A stretch of 64,000 nt of DNA, from the NCBI GenBank assembly GCA_037349105.1, contig JAYJMM010000112.1, positions 4,610,501-4,674,500 of the forward strand. The letters are read 5' to 3'. Source of the DNA: Limnomonas spitsbergensis (lineage: Eukaryota; Chlorophyta; Chlorophyceae; Chlamydomonadales). Under the pieces are notes generated by a model, which had not been told where the DNA came from, searched no databases, and was given only the letters and a program-made list of their open reading frames with translations. The translations under genes and the position numbers were made by a program. Within the stretch, counting starts at the first letter, position 1. Each line of letters begins with the position of its first letter. Below, piece after piece: positions 10,852 through 19,600 of this stretch.

Positions 10852-13800
10852 GAATTTTTGCAGGAGGTATTCCCGGGTCCCCCTCCTGTCTCTAGATGTC
10901 ATGTGTGCACTGCAGTTGAGAATCACGTGTCTGACTTGATGAACTCTAGCTTCCTGACGTACGACCGAGTGATTTGTAACGAACATTTGAATTGTACCTG
11001 CACGCTTCCAGTCATTCACTCCAACTCTCCAGACAAACACCAGATTTACGTTGCAAAAACCAGAAGCCAAGCCAGGCTTTATTTGAACAACAGACCCAAC
11101 ACCAGTTCATGTCTTCTAGTTTCCTCCAGACAAGCAGCAGGATTACAACCGCTACTCCAACACTCTTTCCTAGTCAAGAAATACGAATCCAGTTCAGCGC
11201 TTGGTACCGCTATGAATAAGGGTATGAAACCATCCCCAGTACTTGCCTTTGTAATCCCAGCTGATACAAGAGAAACAGCCCAGTGTCGAGTTCTAGCCAA
11301 AATACAAGTTGATGATCGAGTCCAGATATTGCATACCAGCCAAGACAAGGATGTAAAACAAGATGGAAATCACCAAGATGGTGATGACCAGCCCCTAGCA
11401 GCAACCTACCACGGCCAAGCACATGGCAAAAACCTCAAGTGTCTATTTGATTCGGGGGCATCCTCATGTTTCATGGGAGCCAAACTTGCCAAGAAACTCG
11501 GACTCCAGATTCGTTCAAGTAAATATCGAGCAGTGGCCACTGCGGCTGGTCGAGACTGTACTGTCCTAGGTTCTGCGAGTCTCACTGTTACGTTCGGCCG
11601 GACTGACTTTGAAGCTACAGTTCACATCCTCCCAGCGTTTCTCGATACCATTGATTTAATCATTGGCGAAGACTTCATGAAAACACACTCTTGTAATTTG
11701 CAGTACAGCCCAGACCAGTCTAGTCTCATGACCATCACTGACGGGGTCGTTCATGAGGTCTTGAATTCGTGTGTTTTACGTGGCACAGGTGCAGTACAGG
11801 TTGCTCATGCTGTGAAGACCACTTCTAGCCCAGCCGATCCGACCCATGACAATAACGCTGGACAGTGTGACGCTGAAGACGAATCCCGACCATGCCGTAC
11901 ACATACGAAGACCGATCAAATCCCAGCTGGCCTTGCAGCCAAATTACTCAAGTCTGGTCGCCACCGAGCATTCTTAGCTGTATTGACACCACAGGCTAGC
12001 GAACCAGACGAGGAGTTACAACCAGTACCAAATCCAGAAGGAGAACTAGACCATAAAACCAGTCGAGAAAAACTAGCAAACATGAACCATGTGCACCCAG
12101 ACCAGCGTACAGCGATTACTTCACTGATCGACGAGTACGATGACATTTTTTCAGAAACCCCTCGAGCTGGCGGAGCGAAAGTCCCACCTCTAGAGCACAC
12201 GATCGATCTGGTCGCTGGCGCTAAACCACCTTTTCGCAGGAACTTTCGTCTCTCTCCAGCCGAGTCTGAAGAACTCAAGAAACAGGTTGCCGAGCTACTT
12301 GACAAAGGAATCATCACCCCTGTCAACAGTCCTTATGGAGCCCCAGTCTTGTTCATCAAGAAACCAAATGGAGGACTTAGGTTCTGCCTTGATTACCGAG
12401 CCTTGAACGAACTAACTGTCAAACTACGCTACCCACTACCAAGGATCGATGATCTTCTAGATGCAGCTCGCGGAGCTTCATGTTTCTCTTGTCTAGACAT
12501 GGCAGGTGGCTTTCACCAACTGCTTATTTCCGAGGAAGACCAGCCCAAGACAGCTTTTGCTACACCCTTCGGCCATTATGCATGGCGTTGCCTGCCAATG
12601 GGTCTTTCGAACGCGCCCAGTCAATACCAGAGCACTGTCAATAAAATCTTTGCTGATCTAGCATTCGTCCTCATTTACATTGATGACATCATGATCCTGT
12701 CCCAGACACCAGAACAGCACCTCCAGCATTTAAGACAAGTGTTTGACAAAATACGAGAATCAGGACTGCAGGTCAAATTTTCCAAGTGCAAATTTCTGCA
12801 GGCTCAAGTCAAGTACCTAGGGCACATTCTTTCGAAAGAAGGTGTGGCTGCTGACCCAGACAAAATTCGAGCGCTTACCGAGTGGGAATTCCCGACCAGT
12901 GCAACAGGTGTCTTGCAATTTCTAGGCCTAGCAAATTACTTTCGCAAATTCATTCCGAACCTCTCCAGGCTGGCAGCACCCTTGTACCATTTGACCAAGA
13001 AAACCGTCCAGTTCTCAGGAGGAGCTGACGCTCTGTTGGCTTTTCAAGCTATCAAGGAAGCGTTAGCTTCGCCTCCAGTTCTTGCATACCCAGATCCAAA
13101 CCAATCGTACGAACTCGTTTCAGATGCCTCCATCACTGGATGTGGTGCAGTGCTTACGCAACAAGGTCGACCTGTCGCGTACTTCTCTGCCAAGTTCTCA
13201 CCTGCCGAGCGCAATTACACTACTGGCGAACAAGAACTCCTTGGAATTATCAAAGCTCTCAAGGAGTGGCGATGCTATCTAGAAGGCAGCAATGGCCTAA
13301 ACATTGTGACTGATCACAACCCCCTGACATTTTTCTCCAAGCAGCCCACCCTGTCACGTAGGCAAGCAAGATGGAGCGAGTTCCTATCTCGATTCGAGTT
13401 CACTGTGAAGTACCGACCAGGTGCTACCAACCCAGCTGATTCCCTTTCCAGGTTGCCACACCAAGGACCTGCCCATGCTGCAATGCTATTTGCAATCACA
13501 GTTAACGAGTCATGCCCAGATTTCATGCAAAGAATCAAGAACGAGTCTAGCATTGATCCAGAATTCAAACTTTCCAGTAAAACTCGAGAATGGTCCTTTA
13601 GCAATGGCTACTGGTCTCATGCAGGCCTAGTCATTATCCCAGTAGCACTTCGACAAGAAGTCATTCGAGATCACCATGATTCACCCCTTGCAGGACATTT
13701 CAATTGGAAGACAACACTGGACCACATCAAACGCCAATTTTGGTGGCCCTCAATCCAGGCAGATGTACAAAAGTACGTCTCATCATGTGCCTCATGCCAG

Positions 13801-14928
13801 AGGAACAAGTCTGCAAACAAGAGGCCCTTTGGTCTAAACCAGCCACTAGAAATCCCTGATTCCAGATGGCACACTGTCACCATGGACTTTGTGTTTGACT
13901 TGCCCCAGTCAGCCAGTGGTCATGATGGCATCATGGTCATTGTGGACAAGCTTACAAAGTTTGTTTGTCTAGCCCCAGTCAGGAAATCTAGCACATCTGA
14001 AGATGTTGCTCGAGTTTTCATCTCACATGTATTCCAGCATCACGGTTTTCCTAGAAACATCATTTCTGACAGAGATGTTCGATTCACTTCGTCATTCTGG
14101 AAGACCATGTGTCACCGCCTTGGTGTACAGCCCAGATTTTCAACTGCTTTCCACCCCCAAACAGATGGTCAAACAGAGCGAATGAATCGAGTCGTCGAAG
14201 AAGTGCTTAGGCATTTCATTGATGGAAACCATGTCACTTGGGAAGAACTCCTACCAGTTGTTGCTATGTCCATTAACAATGCCAAGACCAGTACGACCAG
14301 GCACACCCCGTTCTACCTGAACTGTGGACGCAACCCGTATACCCCTTTGTCAATCGACATTCCAGACAAGCAAATTCCAGCTCTTGATTCAGTCTTCAGT
14401 GACCTGGATGACACTCTAGTTCAAGTTCAGAAACTATTACGAGCTGCGCAGGATCGCCAGTCGTCGTACGCTGACACGCGCTTCCGAGCACCTCACACTT
14501 TTCAAGCAGGTGACCAAGTTCTCCTGTCAACAAGAAACTTCAAGTTCCAGACCGGAGTTAAGAAACTTCATCCCAAGTATATCGGCCCAGTGACAATCCT
14601 GAGTTTAACTTCTGGTGGCAATGCTGCTAGGTTGCAACTACCCGAGAATTACACTCGAGTTCACCCAGTCTTCCACGTGTCACTCTTACGACAGTTCAAG
14701 CCCAGTACCAGTTCAAACCCAGTACCTGTCGAGCCTCAAGTCGTGGATGGTTTACCATTATACCAGGTCGAGTCGCTCTTGTCACATCGCATTCGACGAG
14801 TCGGCAAAAAGCGAGTCAAGCAGGTCCTAATCAAATGGCTTGGTTACGATGACACTCACAATTCATGGGAGCCACTCAAGAACCTGACTCCTGAATTACT
14901 CCTTGACGCTCAAAACCTTTTTGAGTAA
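10852..14928 (+). CDS. pol: Pol polyprotein of the chromovirus (PR-RT-RH-IN-chromodomain)
   Basis: The frame continues from Gag after the TAG, about 1358 codons. Numbering residues from the TTG at 10858, the domains in order are: aspartic protease with FDSGASSCFM (Asp198 in DSG); reverse transcriptase with GLRFCLDYRALN and the catalytic YIDD at 607-610; RNase H with VSDAS near 755 and TDHNPLTFF; integrase with an H-H-C-C zinc site (HDSPLAGH ... CASC, about 939-980); and the DDE core (D in TMDFVF, D in ISDRD, E in QTERMNR). At about 1301-1356 a chromodomain (YQVESLLSHRIRR ... IKWLGYDDTHNSWEP) would direct integration to modified chromatin. All catalytic residues I can check are present, so the element may be active. 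Confidence 0.95.
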   Translation, partial: EFLQEVFPGPPPVSRCHVCTAVENHVSDLMNSSFLTYDRVICNEHLNCTCTLPVIHSNSPDKHQIYVAKTRSQARLYLNNRPNTSSCLLVSSRQAAGLQPLLQHSFLVKKYESSSALGTAMNKGMKPSPVLAFVIPADTRETAQCRVLAKIQVDDRVQILHTSQDKDVKQDGNHQDGDDQPLAATYHGQAHGKNLKCLFDSGASSCFMGAKLAKKLGLQIRSSKYRAVATAAGRDCTVLGSASLTVTFGRTDFEATVHILPAFLDTIDLIIGEDFMKTHSCNLQYSPDQSSLMTITDGVVHEVLNSCVLRGTGAVQVAHAVKTTSSPADPTHDNNAGQCDAEDESRPCRTHTKTDQIPAGLAAKLLKSGRHRAFLAVLTPQASEPDEELQPVPNPEGELDHKTSREKLANMNHVHPDQRTAITSLIDEYDDIFSETPRAGGAKVPPLEHTIDLVAGAKPPFRRNFRLSPAESEELKKQVAELLDKGIITPVNSPYGAPVLFIKKPNGGLRFCLDYRALNELTVKLRYPLPRIDDLLDAARGASCFSCLDMAGGFHQLLISEEDQPKTAFATPFGHYAWRCLPMGLSNAPSQYQSTVNKIFADLAFVLIYIDDIMILSQTPEQHLQHLRQVFDKIRESGLQVKFSKCKFLQAQVKYLGHILSKEGVAADPDKIRALTEWEFPTSATGVLQFLGLANYFRKFIPNLSRLAAPLYHLTKKTVQFSGGADALLAFQAIKEALASPPVLAYPDPNQSYELVSDASITGCGAVLTQQGRPVAYFSAKFSPAERNYTTGEQELLGIIKALKEWRCYLEGSNGLNIVTDHNPLTFFSKQPTLSRRQARWSEFLSRFEFTVKYRPGATNPADSLSRLPHQGPAHAAMLFAITVNESCPDFMQRIKNESSIDPEFKLSSKTREWSFSNGYWSHAGLVIIPVALRQEVIRDHHDSPLAGHFNWKTTLDHIKRQFWWPSIQADVQKYVSSCASCQRNKSANKRPFGLNQPLEIPDSRWHTVTMDFVFDLPQSASGHDGIMVIVDKLTKFVCLAPVRKSSTSEDVARVFISHVFQHHGFPRNIISDRDVRFTSSFWKTMCHRLGVQPRFSTAFHPQTDGQTERMNRVVEEVLRHFIDGNHVTWEELLPVVAMSINNAKTSTTRHTPFYLNCGRNPYTPLSIDIPDKQIPALDSVFSDLDDTLVQVQKLLRAAQDRQSSYADTRFRAPHTFQAGDQVLLSTRNFKFQTGVKKLHPKYIGPVTILSLTSGGNAARLQLPENYTRVHPVFHVSLLRQFKPSTSSNPVPVEPQVVDGLPLYQVESLLSHRIRRVGKKRVKQVLIKWLGYDDTHNSWEPLKNLTPELLLDAQNLFE

Positions 14929-15272
14929 CCAGCACTTGTCTAGTATTCAAGGTCCATACCCCTAGTCCCAGATCGAGACCTAACTCTAAACCAGACCAGT
15001 CAGATTTTTTTTTCTTTCTTTCTGAACCTTGTCTTGAATTCCTTTGAGAACCGATACTGCCCAGCCTGGCAAGCTGCTCAGATTTCACTTCTCGTTATAA
15101 TTCAACCTAGATCCAGACTTGAGTTAATTTTTCCAGCGGACAATCAAGTACTCTAGCAGTTCCAAGATAACTTGCTCCAGATTTCATGTTTGCATTTAAT
15201 TGATTAAATACTGCAACAATCCGAGTTCCAGTTCACTAACATTTACCTTCCACCGCGCTCGGCACGCAGCCT

Positions 15273-15282
15273 AGGGGGGAGG
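15273..15282 (+). promoter_or_regulatory. Polypurine tract of the chromovirus
   Basis: AGGGGGGAGG lies two bases before the 3' LTR. This is the expected site for priming plus-strand DNA synthesis. Confidence 0.75.
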
Positions 15283-15284
15283 TA

Positions 15285-15687
15285 TGTAATGGTCATGTAA
15301 CCAGTACCCCAGAATTACCAGTCGCTGACGCGACCTGCCTTACGTTATCGGCGCTTACGCTCCATACGGAAGTTGCAGGGTCGCCTGGCAAGCCCAGACC
15401 AGAACCCTCACGGGTTAAACCCTGCACCTCCCATATAAGCGAGCTCTGCTAGGCATCGGGAAGTCTCAGACGAGATCAATCCATCAGGCTCAATACCTGA
15501 CTGTCCCACTATCAAATCTCTAGTCTCCAGCAGTCTCCCCTCGTGAGCACCTAGTCCCCCCTCAGTCAACTCTCCGACTACTCGTCTACCCTCAACACCG
15601 TCCCGGACTCCCCTTCACGTTCCTCTACTAGTGAGTCCCTGTCTAGATATAAGAGTCCTGCCCCCTAGGGCACCTAGGACCTCTTCA
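15285..15687 (+). repeat. 3' LTR of the chromovirus
   Basis: This is a 403-bp copy of 8545-8947, with no difference that I can see. It is followed by TAAAG, the target duplication, and then by the rest of repeat B1 of the host element. Confidence 0.92.
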
Positions 15688-15692
15688 TAAAG

Positions 15693-15910
15693 CAGTAACT
15701 GCAATACTATGGTAAATACCGTAAACTCCGGTCAGGACACCTTAGAGAGGTGTCCTCTACTCACAAATACGGTACATCACCGTACACTCATGCTCCTTGT
15801 ACTTCAGACAAGAGCTTGTTAACAAGATAACTGTAACTGGAAGTCCCTAACTGGATGTCTCTGCCTAGAAGTCTCCGTCTCGTGGGTACCGCCCCTACTA
15901 CTTTACTCGC
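15693..15910 (-). repeat. Repeat B1 of the giant element (main part)
   Basis: The part of B1 beyond the chromovirus runs from CAGTAACTGC to TTTACTCGC. The remaining 15 bases lie at 8530-8544. At 15911 the sequence leaves the repeat and enters the internal region. On the minus strand the internal region ends GGGGAGCGGGGG right at this boundary, which resembles a polypurine tract. Confidence 0.85.
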
Positions 15911-16670
15911 CCCCCGCTCCCCAGCGTTAAGCCCTCCAGGCGTGCGCGGGGAGCCGGAAAAGGGGTGGTACTGAAATAAACTTCTGAAAAAATATGTACG
16001 TAGAAGCTTAAATCATCTGCCGTAAATCTGCCTGGTTCAGGCCTTCTGCAAATCTGCCTGGTTCAGGCCTTCTTCAACCAGAACTTTAAAAGAAAAAAAC
16101 CACCGAGTTTCGGCTGAAGCGCAATGCGCAGCACCCTACAAATTCGAGCTGTTCAGCCCACTACTGGCTAGCAAACAGGGAAATGTCAAAGTTATCAGGT
16201 CAAGCGAAGAACAACCGCTGCTCTCGCCCCACTGCGCCATAGCCGCCTGGTCCTTAATGGCCACAGGAATTGTGCGCCGTAGCAGCGTGATCCGCCTCCT
16301 ACTGTGCTATCATTGCCCGAGTTGACTAATTCTCCTCGCTCATCATTGTCATAACAAATGTACTACCGTAGTCTTGCTGCTATGGTGTTTTGAGAAACAA
16401 ATTTTCACTATGCTGCTGCGATAGCTTTAACTCCACTCCTGCATCTTCAGTCTTCGGTCCGCTGGCTGCCGGCCCACTGCCTGCCGGGTACTAGGACAAG
16501 CCGCGCTGCGTCTGCATTTCTGCTCTGTAGGTGCCTGCCCGCTCCTTGCCAGTTACGGCGTGGGTGACGTCACGTGCTCAGCGGCCTTGCCGCTCTGGGC
16601 TCGGCCTCAGGTCTCGGTAAGCTCCTCAAGAGCTGACTCCTCTTCCTCCCTTGCTGCTTCTTTGGCCACC
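15911..16670 (-). other. 3' untranslated region of the giant element
   Basis: About 760 bp lie between the Pol stop and repeat B1. There is a 27-bp direct repeat (AAATCTGCCTGGTTCAGGCC, at about 16024 and 16051). No LTR-like duplication of the 5' leader is present. The purine-rich GGGGAGCGGGGG (minus strand) sits at 15911-15922. Confidence 0.6.
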
Positions 16671-19600
16671 TTAGCCCTTCTCGTAACTGCTCTCGGGGTG
16701 ACATTGGCCTCTCCCCGGCCAGTGGTGTACGAGATGTCGTACAATCCGTTCGCCATTGGTCTTGCGATGCCCCGCTCCATCTGTTGTTGCTGGGTTGGTG
16801 GCCATGACTTCCACCTCAGGCCTGTCCATGACGTTGGCCTCCTGGGCTGTCCTGGCAGCCGCTCTGGCTGCCGGGCTCGGCCGCCCCTGGACCTGCACAC
16901 TGCAATCCTCTGCAGCGGGTCCAGCCCTTGCTGCGGGCTCAGCTCCCTTGTCCTCAGGCGCGCAAGTTGGGCACAACCACTCGCCCTCAGGCACCTCCTC
17001 AAGTACTGGTACCAAGCAATCCATGTGCCAACCTGTATTGCAGGCATCACACAAAAGCATCACCTCTCCGCGGTCGGGCAGCTGGCACACCTCGCATGAC
17101 AGGCTGTTATTGGGTCTGGTTCCACTGAAATCAACCACTCCCCTGATGTTGGGCAAGTGGCATGGAGAACAATTGACTGCATTCTCTATAACGGTGAGGC
17201 CATCTGCCCCTTCCAACACTAAGGTTCCCGTCACCCCCAGTGTTTTTACCCTGAGGATCTCAGGCCTGGCCTTGGGATCGAGGCTGCGTCGCTCTGATGA
17301 ATACTTCACATACACGTAATCTCCCTCTGCAAAACGCCTGACCTGGGGGACATACCCTCCCCCACGAATGCGTGCATATCGCAGCTTGTCGCGGTGCTGC
17401 GCAATTTTTAGATGCTCACCCGCGACTGGCAGTGCCTCTTTGATCCTGGCCACTCTGGCCAAGAGCAGGTCTGCTGCCTCCTCTGCTGTTGCCACCTTGG
17501 CTGTGCTCCAGAGGTCCGCCCCCACTCTGGAGGGGAAGGTGGGTCTCTGTCCGAACAGCACCTCGTACGGCGCCATGCGCGTGGCCTGCTGCGGCGAGCA
17601 TCGGAAGCCTAGGGCTACCCAGGGCACCATCTTGTCCCAGGACTCGTCGCTGCTGCCCTCCTCGCAGCACTTGCGCAGGCCTGCCTTGAGTGTCTGGACA
17701 GCCCTCTCTGATAGCCCGTCTGCCTGGGGGTGGTTGGCAGACGTGGTGCGGTGGTCAATGAAGCAGTCCAACAACATGTCCTGAAATTCACCCTGGAACT
17801 CTGTTCCCTGGTCTGTCACCACTTCTGCGCATCCCCCGAATCGTGCAACAACATTTTGAAAGAATGCCAAGGCCGTCACATCAGACGCCTTGCTTGGAAT
17901 GGGGATCAACTCCACCCATTTGGAGTAATGCTCCACACACACCATCACAAACCGATTGCCTCTGGAAGTGGTCGTAAATGGACCACACAAGTCCACTCCC
18001 CACCGGAAAAACAACCCCTCAATGGGTAGCGGGTGCAGGTTGGGCTGTATGTGATTGAACGTGGACGCCCTGGCCCTGTCACACACACCACATTCCTGCA
18101 CTGCCTTCTTGACTGCTGCTCTGAGTCCCCGCCACCAATGCTGCTGCATGACCATGAAGGCCGTGCGGTGGCTGCCAAAATGGCCCGTACCGGCATGGGC
18201 TGTCTGGATTACTGCAAGCCTGTCCTCTGGCCTGGGCACCACACATCGTCTACCGTCGGGCATGAGTCTCATCAGTACTCCTCCCCTCTCTGATTCCCAC
18301 TGGAATGGCGCCGCTCTGCGCTGTATTCTGGTCTGTTCTCCTAGCTCTGTTCCCTGAACATATGTCTTCTCACGGAGAAACCTCAATACAGGTTCGTCTG
18401 CCCACACATCAACTCTGACCGATGGTCCTGCAGGGCATCCTGGCGGGTCCTTCTCACCCTCTGTGACCCTGGTCACCACGCTTTCGACCACAACTTGCCC
18501 CTCAGGCGTGTTCCCACCTGGTTCCTGTGCTGCGTCGGCCCAGTCTGCCGCAGCCGATTCTCCCAGGCACTGTCTGTATGACGCGGCCACCTCTCCGCTG
18601 CCAGAGCATGCGTTTCCTGCATTAGCAAGGGCATAGTGGCTGGACATTAAGGTTGCACCCAGCACCGGGTCCCTGTCCGGGCCTGGCAGCCTTGCCCTGC
18701 GCTTCAATTCCTCTGGTATGATTTTAGCACACTCAAGTGCCACATTGAGCCATGCGCCTAGTGCCCATGAATCCATGCACCTGCCCAAGGCTGCCCTCCT
18801 GGCCGCCTCTGGGAAGTCTGGGCGCGGCAATGTGGACCCCACAGCGTACCCCATGGCACGCTCACGCTCGTTTGCATTGGGCTCCTGCAAGTCCCCCATG
18901 GATCTGTACACCATCCCATTCTGCCCGTTCCGAAAAGAATATGACGAGGGTGTGGCCATCAGACACGGCAGCACCTTCCTGGGCTGTCCTGTTACGTTGA
19001 TGCGGTACCCCCCATTGTCCGGGCATGAGACGACCTGGGCCTTGCTACCCTTGTCTAGAATGTCGTCTACTATCCCCCCGTGGGGTCTGGTTGACGCACG
19101 AATCACAAACTCAATATCTGCTGCAGGGGCGGCGATATTCCCCCAATAGTTGCGGGTGCGGTGGGCGTAAGACCCCACCTGCGCTGCGTCAAACAGCGCC
19201 GGTGTTCCCAGAATCCTGCACACCTCCTGAAAAGCCTCAACACTGGCCTTCACACTCTTCTGATTCAACTGCATTGCCACATTCTCAATCAGGTACGCTG
19301 GCGGCCTAGGCCCCTGCAGGAACTGTAGTGTACCCAACAGCTTGACTAACGGGAAGAAAGACTTGCTTCTCTCTCCCTCGAGCCCACGCCCCTTGCCTGC
19401 TGACGAGAGGTCCTGGCACTCCCAGCCTGCTACCATGAACCACTGGCGCCCCTCCTGGGCGCCTGCCTCCTGGAGGTGCTTTGCCGTAATGGCATACACA
19501 ACCTGGGGCAGCGCTCTGAACGCCTTATCAAACGCTTTGACCGGAAACAACTGAGGGTATCTCCTGTGCAACTGCACCAGGCGACCCCCTGCGATCTCTC

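Larger units (their letters stand above)
8545..15687 (+). mobile_element. Intact chromovirus (Ty3/gypsy LTR retrotransposon)
   Basis: Two 403-bp LTRs (8545-8947 and 15285-15687) that look identical by eye flank a gag and a pol frame. The LTRs start TGTAATGG and end CTCTTCA. The element is flanked by TAAAG at 8540-8544 and 15688-15692, a 5-bp target duplication, and sits inside repeat B1 of the larger minus-strand element. A primer-binding site follows the 5' LTR and a purine tract precedes the 3' LTR. Intact frames, identical LTRs and nesting all say it is the youngest insertion in the window. The C-terminal chromodomain places it among chromoviruses. Confidence 0.95.
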
